A stretch of 64,000 nucleotides of DNA, from the NCBI GenBank assembly GCA_029204225.1, contig CM055102.1, positions 34,964,585 through 35,028,584 of the forward strand. The letters run 5' to 3'. Of this stretch, positions 22,138 through 32,458 are shown piece after piece; position 1 is the stretch's first letter, and each line of letters starts with the position of its first letter. A program made the translations under genes and the position numbers. This DNA comes from Diphasiastrum complanatum. Taxonomy: Eukaryota > Streptophyta > Lycopodiopsida > Lycopodiales > Lycopodiaceae. A model generated the notes under the pieces. The model saw nothing but the letters and a program-made list of their open reading frames with translations. It had not been told where the DNA came from and made no database searches.

Positions 22138-23019
22138 ATCTCCATCCTAGGGAGTTCAGGAGCAACAGTAGAGAAAGCTATCAGAAGATAGGAAAGATCT
22201 GGGAGATTCTCAGAAAAGAATAGAGGAGGAAAATCGCTGTAGGATCAGCTTTCTAATCCTCCAATTTGCTGGATTTCTCAGTAGTTTGGAAGCATATCTT
22301 TTACAATAGCTTCAGCGCTGAAAAATCAGTTTCCCTCTCTGATTTTCGAGTGTAGATCACTATGATCTGAGCGGAAATTCAAGAGGAAGGGAAGAGCAGG
22401 TCCATCGCTGTATAGTCAGCCCTCAAATCTGAGTTTCGTATGAAGTTCTGAGTAGATTAGAAGGAGTTCTGATCTGAAATATTGTAGCAGGGCCAGCGCT
22501 GGACAGTAGGGTAGAAATCTCAGAATTTAACCCTGTTTTTTCAGAAGTTTTTCAGGAGTCTGAGTTTCAGACTTGCTTGCTACAGACCAGCGACCTACAG
22601 GCTGAGAGTAAATCAGAGAATCAAGGTGATTTCAGAGCTGTAAATTGGACAAATCGGGCCAGACAGGTTGCTGACCAACCAGCGAGGGCAGGGACTTCAA
22701 AAATTCCGGATTTCTTTTTGTAAACTTCCGGTTTTTACTCGGTTTGTTGGAGCCCCACACCTCAAATCAGATCAGTCAGCTACTCAACTCAAGAACCGGG
22801 AAATTTGGCACCGTTTTGAAGCTTCAAACTGGCATTTTCCGGGACAGCAGGTCTGAAATCTTGGGGAAAAGAGCTGAAAGGGTTCCTCTTCATAATCTCT
22901 TTGGAAGTACAGTCCTCAGAAACAGCTAAGTCATCTTTCCTTTCCCTTGTACAGTTGTAAATTAGTCTTTTAGACTTTTTTCCTTCAGAAGTTAAGGTAG
23001 CTCTCTTTCAGTTTCGAAG
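22138..23019 (+). other. Chromovirus untranslated leader
   Basis: About 880 bp lie between the primer site and the gag ATG. They contain repeated CTGATCTGA/ATCGCTGTA-type words but no convincing open frame. Confidence 0.7.
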
Positions 23020-26000
23020 ATGACCACTCCTCAGGGACCTGATCAACCCCAGGAGAGAGGCTTCGACGAACTTGAAACAGAAGCCTTGGCTTACAGAAAA
23101 GGGAAGGAACCCATGGAAGTAGAAGAACAGGAACAGTTCGCCGAAGAACTCGACGAACTGGTTACCAAGGAGCAGTTCCTCCAATTGGTAACAGAAGTGG
23201 ATGAACTGAAGCTGGCATTAGCCAATTTCAAGTCCAGTGTGGACGACTCGTTCGCTGAACTCAAAAACTTGATTTTGAGCTCCGCGAAAGGAAGCCTTCC
23301 CTCCACTTCTCAGTTATCCCCTTCTCCACTTCCATCAGTTTCGGGTGAGACTTTACGGTCTCACCCCAGTGTTTTTAAAGATTTAAAGCCTCCTACTTTT
23401 AATGGGGAAGAGAAGGATAGAAATGCAGATATTCTACAAACCTTCCTCAGCAAATGGAAGAACATTCATGCTCTTAAACAGACCCCTGACCATTTGCAAG
23501 CAATTGAGGCCAGTCTTTCTTTAGGGCCTATGGCCTATAAGTGGTGGTTAAATCTCCAGGAGACTGGGCAGACTCCCCGGTCATGGAAAGCTTTTGAAGA
23601 AGCTTTCCTAAGAGAATTTCTACCAGAGAATGAACTTGATAGAGCCTGGGAAGCCTGGGAAAGAACAGTAATGGACAAGTCCCTCATCCAATATATCTCG
23701 CAGTATCGAGAGGCAATTTTAAAGATTAAAAATATGGATGACTATCAAAAAATCAGGGGATTTGTCCGTGGCCTCAAAGATGAATATAAAGTAGAGGTCC
23801 AGAGAAACTCGCCTACTACCCTTGAGCAAGCTCTCAGATATGCTCAAATCTATGATGATTCAGTGGGTAGGAAGAGAGCGAGACAGCAACCACTTTCTGA
23901 GCAGCTTCCTCAGAAAGACTTTCAATTTAAAAAGAAATTTTTAAAAAGAAAGAAAGAAGATAAATTTAAAGGTGAAGCTCCTCAGAAACGCCCTTCACAC
24001 ATACAGCCCTTAAAACCAGATGATTTTGAGAAAGCCAAACAAGAACGTTTGTGCTTTGTGTGTATGGGCAAGGGACACACAGTCAGACAGTGTCCCAAGG
24101 GGCCTTTCACTAAAAAAGATAAAAAACAAGTTCATCTTGTTCAGACTGTATGTTTCCCCAGTGACTCGGCAGCTTCCGAGATCAAAGTGTATCATGAAGA
24201 TCATGAACACTGTTGCCAGCTGACCTCTGCAATGCTAGCGAGACCCTTCAGCTTTGGGCCGCATGACCTAGTACGTATGCATGGGAAAGTTGGTAACCAG
24301 TCAGTAAGAATCATGGTTGATGATGGGGCAACCCATAATTTCATCAACCACACCCTGGTTAAAAAGCTTATACTACCAGAAGTACCTAGTCAGCATAGGT
24401 ACATAGTTTCATTAGCTAAGGGTGAAGATAAAAAAATATGGGAAACTATGGTAAGTAAGTTAAATCTTGGTATTCAGGGGTACCAAGATCAAATAAACTT
24501 TCAGATAATGCACCTGGATCGAACAGACATTGTTCTCGGGAGAGATTGGCTCTACAGTTTAGGACCTTCCTTCCACAGAAACTATCAGGAGAACACCCTC
24601 AGCTTTCAGTATAAAGGCCGAGAGATCCAGTTGCATGGGGAGCATGATGTTCCCAACAGCCCTATGGTCTGCAGTTCAGAGCTCTGTCAGCTAATCGGAG
24701 ACGAAGACCATCAGGTATTCTTATGTGACTTTCAGTTTATTCTTGAAGTTTCTATTTCCAGTTCTATTCAGCAGAAAATCAGTAAATTAGAAACTTTATT
24801 GTCTAAATTTAAAGATGTTTTTCCTGAAGATTTGCCACATGGTTTACCACCTAGCAGAGAGGTAGATCATGTAATAAACCTAGTACCAGGTACAGCACCT
24901 GTTTCTAAACCTCCGTATCGGGTCAGCCGAACAGAGGATGAAGAAATAACTAGGCAGTTAACAGACTATCTTGGGAAAGGCCAAATTCAGACCAGTAGTT
25001 CACCATGGGCCTCACCAGTCCTATTGGTGAAAAAGAAAGAGGGGTCTATGCGTCTTTGCGTAGATTACAGAGCCCTCAATAAAGTCACAATTAAGAATAA
25101 ATACCCTATGCCTCGGGCAGACGAGTTGTTTGATCAACTCGACGGGGCTAAGTTTTTCAGTAAAATAGACCTTAGATCGGGATATCATCAAGTCCGTATA
25201 AAATCGGAAGATGTCTCGAAAACAGCTTTTAGGACTCGTCACGGTCATTATGAGTTTAAGGTGATGCCATTTGGGCTCACAAATGCTCCAGCTACCTTTA
25301 TGACCTTGATGAACAGTGTCCTCAGACCATACTTGGGTAAGTTTGTGGTCGTATTTTTAGATGACATCCTCGTCTACAGCAAAACGAGGAAGGAGCATCT
25401 AAAACACCTCAGAAAGGTGTTTCGACTGCTCAGAAAGCATAAGCTTTATGCTAAACAATCCAAGTGTGAATTCTTCGTTGAAGAAGTAGCATATTTGGGT
25501 CACATTATCTCTTCAGATGGGATTAAGATGGACCCAAATAAGGTTAAAGCCATACTCAGTTGGCTGAGACCTCAGAATATTTTGGAACTTCAAATCTTTC
25601 TTGGTCTCGCGGGATATTACAGACGATTTGTCAAGGAATATGCTCAGATAGCAGTCCCTATGACAAATCTTCTTAAGGGGAAGGGAAAGGAGTTCATTTG
25701 GGAGTCTGCACAACAGGAGAGCTTTGATGCTCTCAAAACAGCCTTAGCTACAGCACCAGTCTTAAAGGTCGTCGACCCCAATCAGCCATTTGTGGTCGAA
25801 ACAGATGCTAGCGACTTTGCAGTAGGCGCTGTGCTAACTCAGGGTGGACGACCAGTTGCGTTCGAGAGTAAAAAACTCGAGCCAGCTCAGACTAGGTACA
25901 GTGCCTATGAAAAGGAACTCTTTTCTATAGTCCATGCCCTTAAGACTTGGAGGCATTATTTGTATGGTGCCAACTTTGAGGTCCTGACAGACCATGAGAG

Positions 26001-26910
26001 TCTCAGATACCTTTGCAATCAACCTGAGCTTAGAGGTCGGAAAGCTCGTTGGGCAGAGTTGATGCAAGAGTTTGACATGTCTATCAGATATAGGCGTGGA
26101 AAATTCAATACAGTAGCAGATGCCCTTAGCAGAATGCCTATGATAAACGAGCTGAGTTTTACTCAGATTCGTAATGAGTTACTCGAGTCCTTGAGAGGGA
26201 AATGCCAGCATGATGCATTCTTCTCTATTATCTGGAACTCAGTCCAGAACAGACAGTTACAGACTCCAGAACCAGTTCCCGGGGCTGGTGCCAGTTCATC
26301 CAAGAATACGGCAGCTTCCGTTGAGGATGATGATGAGTCCGAGTATACGTCGTCAGATGACGTTGAGGATTCTGAGCCTGTATTACCCAAGCAAACCCCA
26401 GTGGTTGAGGGTCAGTTGACTCAAGGATTCAAATGGAAACAGTATTCCATTCAGGATGAGTACTTGCTTTATAGAGATAGAGTATGTGTCCCCAATTCAG
26501 AGGATTATAGGCAGCAGGTCCTATATGAATGTCATGACAATCCTAGCGCGGGACACCCAGGCATACAGAAGACCTATGAGCTTCTTCGTAGGCAATTTTT
26601 CTGGCCCAGTATGAAAAAGGACGTCCACCAGTATGTAACCAGTTGCCAGAAATGTCAAGTAAATAAAGCAGAGCGTTTAAAGGGAGGAGGGTTGTTGCAT
26701 CCCTTAGAAATACCAGCTGGTAAATGGGAGAGTATCTCCATGGATTTTATAGTAGGCCTGCCTAAAACCCAAAAGGGTAATGATGCTATATGGGTCACAG
26801 TTGACCGTCTGACCAAAATGGCTCATTTCATTCCGACCAAAACAACCGTTAGAGCTCCAGAGTTAGCGAGGTCCAGAGTTAGCGAGGTTGTTTGTAGACG
26901 GGCTATTTAA
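23020..26910 (+). CDS. gag-pol: Chromovirus gag-pol polyprotein (to the integrase frame break)
   Basis: A single 1,296-residue frame from a true ATG. Gag capsid lies at about residues 110-290 ('[17 protein letters not shown]'). A zinc knuckle '[14 protein letters not shown]' (CX2CX4HX4C) is near 344-357. The aspartic protease has '[12 protein letters not shown]' near 430, with DDGA where D-[ST]-G is usual. Reverse transcriptase spans about 620-800 with '[12 protein letters not shown]' near 778, then RNase H ('[15 protein letters not shown]'). The integrase begins with an HHCC zinc region ('[19 protein letters not shown]...SCQKC') and '[14 protein letters not shown]'. The frame then runs off at '[11 protein letters not shown]' because of a 16-bp duplication. 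Gag and pol share one frame, as in many plant chromoviruses. Confidence 0.95.
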   Translation: MTTPQGPDQPQERGFDELETEALAYRKGKEPMEVEEQEQFAEELDELVTKEQFLQLVTEVDELKLALANFKSSVDDSFAELKNLILSSAKGSLPSTSQLSPSPLPSVSGETLRSHPSVFKDLKPPTFNGEEKDRNADILQTFLSKWKNIHALKQTPDHLQAIEASLSLGPMAYKWWLNLQETGQTPRSWKAFEEAFLREFLPENELDRAWEAWERTVMDKSLIQYISQYREAILKIKNMDDYQKIRGFVRGLKDEYKVEVQRNSPTTLEQALRYAQIYDDSVGRKRARQQPLSEQLPQKDFQFKKKFLKRKKEDKFKGEAPQKRPSHIQPLKPDDFEKAKQERLCFVCMGKGHTVRQCPKGPFTKKDKKQVHLVQTVCFPSDSAASEIKVYHEDHEHCCQLTSAMLARPFSFGPHDLVRMHGKVGNQSVRIMVDDGATHNFINHTLVKKLILPEVPSQHRYIVSLAKGEDKKIWETMVSKLNLGIQGYQDQINFQIMHLDRTDIVLGRDWLYSLGPSFHRNYQENTLSFQYKGREIQLHGEHDVPNSPMVCSSELCQLIGDEDHQVFLCDFQFILEVSISSSIQQKISKLETLLSKFKDVFPEDLPHGLPPSREVDHVINLVPGTAPVSKPPYRVSRTEDEEITRQLTDYLGKGQIQTSSSPWASPVLLVKKKEGSMRLCVDYRALNKVTIKNKYPMPRADELFDQLDGAKFFSKIDLRSGYHQVRIKSEDVSKTAFRTRHGHYEFKVMPFGLTNAPATFMTLMNSVLRPYLGKFVVVFLDDILVYSKTRKEHLKHLRKVFRLLRKHKLYAKQSKCEFFVEEVAYLGHIISSDGIKMDPNKVKAILSWLRPQNILELQIFLGLAGYYRRFVKEYAQIAVPMTNLLKGKGKEFIWESAQQESFDALKTALATAPVLKVVDPNQPFVVETDASDFAVGAVLTQGGRPVAFESKKLEPAQTRYSAYEKELFSIVHALKTWRHYLYGANFEVLTDHESLRYLCNQPELRGRKARWAELMQEFDMSIRYRRGKFNTVADALSRMPMINELSFTQIRNELLESLRGKCQHDAFFSIIWNSVQNRQLQTPEPVPGAGASSSKNTAASVEDDDESEYTSSDDVEDSEPVLPKQTPVVEGQLTQGFKWKQYSIQDEYLLYRDRVCVPNSEDYRQQVLYECHDNPSAGHPGIQKTYELLRRQFFWPSMKKDVHQYVTSCQKCQVNKAERLKGGGLLHPLEIPAGKWESISMDFIVGLPKTQKGNDAIWVTVDRLTKMAHFIPTKTTVRAPELARSRVSEVVCRRAI
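26857..26888 (+). repeat. 16-bp tandem duplication breaking the integrase frame
   Basis: CCAGAGTTAGCGAGGT occurs twice in a row (26,857-26,872 and 26,873-26,888). An extra 16 bases shifts the frame by one. A single copy would keep upstream and downstream integrase motifs in register. Confidence 0.9.
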
Positions 26911-27814
26911 ATTGTACGGTCTACCTTCCGGCATAGTCAGCGACCGGGACAGTAAGTTTACTGGAAATTTTTGGAGGGCAGTATTCCATCATCTCCATAC
27001 TAAACTTAATATGAGTACCACTGACCATCCACAGACGGACGGTCAAACAGAGAGGGTAAATCAGGTGCTGGAGGATATGCTTCGTGCATACGTCAACAAG
27101 AAGCAGACTGATTGGGAGGAGTATCTCTCGATATTAGAGTTTGCTTACAACAGTACCAAACATTCAGCTACGGGATACAGCCCATTTATGCTGATGTACG
27201 GTTTTCAGCCACGCTCACCCACAGCTGTAGGGTTTAAACAAGAAAAAGTTGAAGCAGCCAGAAACTTTTTAGAAGACCTAAACCAGATGATAGAACATGC
27301 TAAGCGTAGCATTAGACAATCCCAGGATCGAGCCAGGCATTATGCAGATCCACACAGACGGGATGTGCAGTTCTCCACTGGTGAGAAAGTCTACTTGAGA
27401 GTCCCAGTCGACTCTAAAACCCTCAAATCAGGAGTGTGTGCTAAGTTGTCTCCAAGGTATTGTGGTCCCTTTACCATCAGTAGGAGACTAGGCGAGGTCA
27501 CCTATGAACTAGAACTCCCACACAGCAGTAAGGTTTTTCCAGTTTTTCATGTAAGTCAGTTACGAAAAGCCTTAACCAGATCAGATAATCTGGTAGGGGA
27601 CAGTGTTCTAGTTCTCCCATTGGATCCTCAACAACCTCCACATGAACCAGAGGAAATTCTTGATAGTAGAGAGACGCAGACTCGTCATACTCTATACCGA
27701 GAATATCTGGTTAAGTGGAATGATCAGCCTGTTGAGAATGCCACTTGGGAAAGAGGCAGCGTCCTTCGCAAGATTTTTCCAGACTTTGTCTTAGAGGACC
27801 AAGACGGTTCTTAA
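26888..27814 (+). pseudogene. Chromovirus integrase C-terminal half plus chromodomain (out of frame)
   Basis: This frame carries the rest of the integrase: 'GIVSDRDSKFTGNFW' (second catalytic Asp), 'HPQTDGQTERVNQVLED' (catalytic Glu region) and 'FAYNSTKHSATGYSPF'. A C-terminal GPF/Y-like stretch follows ('LSPRYCGPFTISRRLGEVTYELELP'). The last 50 or so residues ('HTLYREYLVKWNDQP', 'ATWERGSVL') are a chromodomain, which in chromoviruses directs integration to modified chromatin. The first codon assigned here is not a real start; the domain belongs to the polyprotein at 23,020. It is intact apart from the upstream frameshift. Confidence 0.9.
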
Positions 27815-27825
27815 GGGGGAGGGAG
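27813..27825 (+). promoter_or_regulatory. Polypurine tract
   Basis: AAGGGGGAGGGAG lies directly before the 3' LTR and would prime plus-strand DNA synthesis. Confidence 0.9.
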
Positions 27826-28183
27826 TGTTACGAGCTCGTAACCAGTGCCGAACCCTAGAGAACACAGATAGGTCAGATACCACAGTCAGGGTCGTGTCCA
27901 GCGTACATGACCAACAGGGCAAGACAGTGTGAGTAGTGTGCCCCAGCACGGTCCATAGCCATGGCGGGCCTAACACAGCCTAGGGACCCTGTCAGCAGGA
28001 TAGGGCCCCCAGTTGGGTCCCGACGTGCAGTCGGCCACGTCAGTGCCACGTGGCCGACACTTGGCAGTAGCATGCTACCAGTCCTCACACTGGGCTAGGA
28101 GGGGCTTACTCTATATCAGGGAGTAGGCAAGGTTGGGTGGATCAATTAGTGTTTGCCCTACTGTGGTGTTAGGATCTATTACA
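27826..28183 (+). repeat. Chromovirus 3' LTR
   Basis: It has the same 358 bases as the 5' LTR by eye, and is followed by the right AGGAG duplication at 28,184-28,188. Confidence 0.95.
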
Positions 28184-29275
28184 AGGAGGCACCAGATGAC
28201 TTTGATTGCACAGATTGGGAGGCCATGCAGGGTCTACAGGGTGCACATGATGAGGCACAGGATGATTCAGAGGTTGGTGCACAGGATGATTCAGTGGATG
28301 ATGCACAACATGAGGCCCAGAGCCCAGAGCATTTGTATTCAGATGCCCAGTTGGACTACCTGATTGCCACATTCGATTTAGAGGCCAATAGATGCCGAGC
28401 GTCAGGGCGCCCCCATCCTCTCTAGCCAACATGCCCTACACAGAGTCTCAGCCAGAGCAGCTACACGAGTGCCTGCAGTTCCTCCAGTTCGTCAAAGGGT
28501 GTATGTGTGCCGCACAACACCTCCAGTGCCACCGATGCCATTGAGGCCTGCAGCCCCTCCATCGCCATCCACTTTTGCAGCACCAGGTCTCCATGGCAGG
28601 CCACCATCCGTGCCCAGATTTTCTCTTGCAGCACCCACATCCACAGTGGCAACACCCACGGCACCGGCTCCTCCTTTGGCAACACCCAGGATGTACCAGT
28701 ATCGGCCACCGCAGCGCCCCTTTCAGTACTTATCGCCGCTGTACTTGCCTTTTGCAGGGATGGCCCCTCCACAGCCAGTTCCTCCACCAGCAGCAGGCCC
28801 ACGGGCACACACTCCACGGACCTATCCTCCACTATCAGTTGCACATGGACACCCATCTTTGGCTTCTCTATCCCAGCCGGCTGTAGCTTGGGCCCAGACT
28901 AGCCAGCAAGGTGATCTGCATGGGGGTGATGAGGCATTGACGGCTCCCCTCGTCCGCAAGAGGCCGGGAAGGCCCAAGGGTGCACCGAACAAGAAAGGCA
29001 GAGCACAGAAACAGTCAGGGAAGAGAGGACGACCTCGCAGGGCCCCGAGTGCAGGTAGAGGTGCACTATCACAGCCAGCTGGAGCAGGTCTAGTCGGTTT
29101 GGCTTGCATGGGGGCTGATGCGGAGGCAGATTGGGAGGATGAGGATGACGAGTCTTCCCCCTCGGATACACAGCCCATGCCAGTTCCAGACAGGCATAGA
29201 TATTAGTTGCGAGAGTCAGCTCGGGGCCCTGAGTTGTCTCTGGAGCATTCGTCTGAGTTAGAGCCAGAGCATTGA
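28184..29275 (+). pseudogene. E2b hAT transposase tail, part after the chromovirus
   Basis: It resumes at GGCACCAGATGACTTTGATTGC, exactly where 21,765 left off. The acidic stretch, the proline-rich stretch and the AT-hook region ('KRPGRPKGAPNKKGRAQKQ', 'KRGRPRRAPS', about 28,960-29,050) are present. Frameshifts occur around 28,400-28,470, and a TAG at 29,204 falls where E3 reads on to its normal end. It would be untranslated in the interrupted gene. Confidence 0.85.
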
Positions 29276-29774
29276 TTGTAGCTCTGTTATTTTATTTTTA
29301 GCAGTTTGATATCATGTTCCATGTTTGGCGGCCAGAGGGTCGAACATTGTATTCAGACCATTTTCCATATTATATTCAGTGTTGGACGTACTTTATTCGC
29401 TGCAGATTTTGTATTTGTCGATTTGTAATTGTGACGCTCTGTTTTCAATTTTATTTCGAATGGTATGTGCGTAATTACAATTAGTTTCAACTGCAGAGAT
29501 TGATAGCAGATGCACAACATAGAAATACAACCCCCTTTATAGCATTTCATAAACACACATATTACATTGCAATACACCAGGCACGCGTTGCACAAAAAAC
29601 ACATCGTACATTAATTCATCAGATGTATCAAAATTACAATACGTATTCCCGCCATATACGGCTGGGGCTGTTCTTTACACTATGTTAGACACTAAATGTT
29701 GCCTCATCTTATGCCGAAAACCACATAACAATAGCCAGCCACATACGGCTGGATCCTCTCAACTCTAAACATTT
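29276..29774. other. Shared 3' region between convergent E2b genes
   Basis: About 500 bp of A/T-rich DNA lie between the transposase stop and the accessory-gene stop. The same spacer is found in E4 (41,953-42,451) and in diverged form in E3 (31,936-32,458). No open frame is conserved in it, so it is presumably the two 3' UTRs. Confidence 0.6.
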
Positions 29775-30140
29775 CTACGGATCCTCCACAGCCTTCTCGC
29801 CCTCGTCAGGTGCATTGTTCTGTCGCTCTCGCTCTGCCTCCCGGTTAGCCCGAGCTGCCTCCTGGTTAGCACGACGGCGGGCAGCCCTTTCCCTGACCAT
29901 GATGAGTTGCCGCCGTGTGAAGTTCATTCCGATCTGCTCATCCAAATCCAGCTCGACAGCGGGGGCGGGGGGCACAGGGGGAGTTGGGTGCTCCCGCTCC
30001 GGATTTCTCTGCCGAGCCTGTCGCATCATCTCTGCAATGTCTGCCTCTTGCTTCCGATGCCTTTCGTTGTGCCTTCGGACATCTTCCTTGAGCTTCCTCC
30101 TATCTTCGCCCTCAGGCCTCGGTGGTATGCGCTCCGCCAT
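29775..30140 (-). CDS. E2b accessory protein of the two-gene hAT family
   Basis: The frame from ATG at 30,140 is intact (121 residues). The first half is highly charged and helical ('MAERIPPRPEGEDRRKLKED', 'HRKQEADIAEMMRQARQR'), probably a coiled coil. A proline-rich hinge follows ('PTPPVPPAPAVE'). The second half starts 'LDLDEQIGMNFTRRQLIMVR' and continues as an Arg/Ala-rich basic helix, ending acidic. No known domain was recognised. The same frame is intact in E3 at 31,570-31,935 and stopped in E2 and E4. Its convergent position relative to the transposase rules out an exon of that gene. The function is unknown; the basic helix suggests nucleic-acid binding. Confidence 0.75.
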   Translation of the reverse strand: MAERIPPRPEGEDRRKLKEDVRRHNERHRKQEADIAEMMRQARQRNPEREHPTPPVPPAPAVELDLDEQIGMNFTRRQLIMVRERAARRRANQEAARANREAERERQNNAPDEGEKAVEDP

Positions 30141-30169
30141 CTCATGACACCCTGTTTCTCGAACTGGCT

Positions 30170-30315
30170 CTCTCACAGCCTCCCTCTCACAGCCTCTCAC
30201 TCAGTCTGTGACACAGCCTCTCACAATGCCTCTCTCTCACAGCCTCTCACTGGCTCTCTCTCACAGCCTCTCACAATGCCTCCCACAGCCTCTCTCTCAC
30301 AGCCTCTCACTGCCT
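30170..30315 (-). repeat. CTCTCACAGCC short tandem repeats upstream of the E2b accessory gene
   Basis: Ten or so variants of CTCTCACAGCCTCTCAC lie directly upstream of the accessory ATG. The same unit, read from the other strand, precedes the accessory genes of E2, E3 and E4. It probably lies in the promoter or 5' UTR. Confidence 0.75.
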
Positions 30316-30384
30316 CGTGAGTGCCTATTAACCCCACAGCCTGTTTCCCCATTTGCACTTGTTGATGATCCCATGTGTTACTGT

Positions 30385-30620
30385 ACATGCCCCATGTATT
30401 GCTCCCCCACATGCTGCACTCCGATTGGGTCCGTGGTATGCTCCTCCACAATGCCCATGTGACGGTGTACCTGTCCGGATTTGCTGCTCCCCCACATGCT
30501 GCACTCCGATTGGGTCCGTGGTCTGCTCCCCCACAGTGCCCATGTGACGGTGTACCTGTCCGGATTTGCTGCCCCCCCATATGCTGCACTCCCATTGACC
30601 CCAAGGTCTGCTCTCCCACA
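30385..30620. repeat. 84-bp subterminal tandem repeats of E2b
   Basis: About three copies of a unit running from CATGCTGCACTCCGATTGGG through CAGTGCCCATGTGACGG to TCCGGATTTGCTGC. The same or a related unit is present at the accessory side of all copies. Confidence 0.85.
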
Positions 30621-30858
30621 GTGCCCCCAGTATAGTCCCCTGTACAGTAACCCCTTTTTTCTAAACCCTAATCCTTTTTTTTTGAATTGTTTACCCTGAA
30701 TTAGCCTATTAAAAGGGGTTTTATTAAAAAAATAATAATAATAAAAAATATTATTATTGTGGTGCCGCCCTGGTACCGCTGGTCTGAGGGCGGCACCATA
30801 ACTGCGGTACCACCATTATGGTACCGTAGTACCATAATGGCGGTACCACGTGCCACTA

Positions 30859-30862
<4 letters not shown>

Positions 30863-30916
<54 letters not shown>
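30863..30916. repeat. (TA)n joining E2b and E3
   Basis: Pure TA lies between the E2b terminus (CACTATGAT) and the E3 terminus (ATCATAGTACC). The two elements are tail-to-tail, accessory sides facing. Confidence 0.95.
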
Positions 30917-30920
<4 letters not shown>

Positions 30921-31149
30921 TAGTACCCTCTGGTACCGCTGGTATGGTACCGCCGGTACCATATCAGTGGTACCGCCGGTACGGTACCGCCCTGGGATCC
31001 GCGGTACCAGGGCGGTACCATTTTTAATATTTTTTTTTATTTTTTAATATATTTTTAGTAATTTTTTTTTGCATATTAACTACCAAAAAAGGACAAAAAA
31101 AAGTAAAAAGAGGGGGTTCTGGGTGTAAAAAAAGAGGGTACAGTACATG

Positions 31150-31350
31150 ATGCAGGGGACCGTTGCAATGGCACATGGGCACTGCGAGTGAGCAGACCGA
31201 GGGGCCAATGGGAGACCAACACAGGGGGGTAGCATCACATGGGGGCAAGTACAGAGGCACATGGGCATTGTGGGTGAGCAGACCATGGGCCCAATGGGAG
31301 ACCAACACAGGGGGGAGCATCACATGGGGGCGGGTACGGAGGCACATGGA
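31150..31350. repeat. 84-bp subterminal tandem repeats of E3
   Basis: Two and a half units with GGGAGACCAACACAGGGGGG and GGCACATGGGCATTGTGGG, related to but distinct from the E2b version. E4 has the same subtype at 43,110-43,310. Confidence 0.8.
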
Positions 31351-31569
31351 GGGATGATGGGGATCCACATGGCCGATCAGGCTGTGGGGATAAATAGGCA
31401 CTCACAATGCCATTGTGGTCGGCATTTTCAGAGGCTGTGAGAGGGCTAGTGATAGACAGTGAGAGAGCAAGCGAGAGCCGGTGACAGGCTGTGAGAGGCT
31501 GTTTGAGAGCCAGGGTGCTGTGAGAGGGTGTTCAAGGATCAGGGTGCTGTGAGGAGAAGGTCGATCGAG

Positions 31570-31935
31570 ATGGCTGAGCGAATACCACCGAAGCCCGAGG
31601 GCGAAGCCAGGAGAAAGCTTGAGGAAGATATCCGAAGGCACAACGAGAGGCATCGGAAGCAAGAGGCAGATATCCGAGAGATGCTGCGACAGACTCGACA
31701 GAGAAATCCGGAACCGGAGCCACCCGCCCCCGCTGTGGATCCTGTCCCCGCTGTCGAGCTGGATCTGGATGAGCAGATCGGAATGAATTTCACACGACGG
31801 CAGCTCATCATGGTCAGGGAAAGGGCGGCCAGACGTCGGGCTAACCAGGAGGCAGCTCGGGCTAACCGGGAGGCAGAGCAAGAGCGACAAAACAATGCAC
31901 CAGACGAGGGCGAGGAGTCGGTGGAGGATCAGTGA
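31570..31935 (+). CDS. E3 accessory protein of the two-gene hAT family
   Basis: 121 residues from ATG 31,570 to TGA 31,935, without stops. It has the same plan as at 29,775-30,140: a charged helical first half ('EARRKLEEDIRRHNERHRKQ'), a proline hinge ('EPPAPAVDPVPAVE'), then 'QIGMNFTRRQLIMVRERAAR' and an Arg/Ala-rich basic helix with an acidic end. Changes between the copies are mostly conservative, which suggests past selection on the protein. It ends 523 bp from the transposase stop. No family is recognised. A partner or regulator of transposition, as MURB or TnpA in other superfamilies, is conceivable but unproven. Confidence 0.8.
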   Translation: MAERIPPKPEGEARRKLEEDIRRHNERHRKQEADIREMLRQTRQRNPEPEPPAPAVDPVPAVELDLDEQIGMNFTRRQLIMVRERAARRRANQEAARANREAEQERQNNAPDEGEESVEDQ

Positions 31936-32458
31936 GGGATGTTTAGAATAGATGAGGTCCACCCGTATGTGGCGGACTGTTGCTATGTAGTTTTCGGCAG
32001 TTTATGGTCCAGCAAATAACTAGATGGCTGCTTAAAAAAATGACAGTATATGTGATGTTATCCTGATACAACGGTTGAATATATACATAGTTGTTTTTTG
32101 TGCAACGCGAGCCTGGTCATGTAAGATGCAATGTTTGTAATTTTTTTAAATGCAGATGTATTACATGTGTTTATTCAATGTCGTTTGGGGTGTAGGGGTG
32201 ATTGCTGTGCTCATGATGTAGGTGCATCTATGTGAAGCTAGCATTCACTTCAAACGAAATTAAATGAAAATAGGATTCACACACGCACATAGAATTCTTC
32301 AACATAAAATAAAGCATCACATGTACAGAGCGACATACGCACAATGTGCAGCAAATAATGTAGGCCAAACACTGTATATAATGTGAAAAATCATCTGAGT
32401 ACAATGGTAGACCGACTGCTAGAGACAAACTACTGAAACTAAAACAATAGAGCCACAA

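Larger units (their letters stand above)
21766..28183 (+). mobile_element. Recent Ty3/gypsy chromovirus
   Basis: This 6,418-bp element has 358-bp LTRs (TGTTACG...ATTACA) that look identical base for base, a tRNA-Met primer site, gag-pol, a C-terminal chromodomain, a polypurine tract and a 5-bp duplication of the host DNA. Identical LTRs imply very recent insertion or recent gene conversion. The integrase frame is broken by a 16-bp tandem duplication at 26,857-26,888. It lies in the exon 4 tail of the E2b transposase. Confidence 0.95.
18752..30862 (+). mobile_element. hAT-family element E2b, split by a chromovirus
   Basis: This copy is in the opposite orientation to E2 and lies head-to-head with it. 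Its transposase-side terminus, leader and first coding part are gone. The transposase pieces are 18,752-21,765 and 28,184-29,275, separated by the nested LTR element. The accessory gene is at 30,140-29,775 (minus). The accessory-side end is complete: CTCTCACAGCC repeats (30,170-30,310), 84-bp repeats (30,385-30,620), the GGTACC cluster (30,760-30,850) and the terminus CACTATGAT at 30,862, followed by (TA)n. Confidence 0.85.

Noticed and set aside
30370-30620. CRISPR-like array from regularly spaced repeats
   Set aside because: These are whole-unit tandem duplicates without unique spacers, in a plant transposon terminus, and no cas genes are present.
31528-31935. The accessory frame as a missed exon of the transposase
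   Set aside because: It is on the opposite strand and convergent in every copy.
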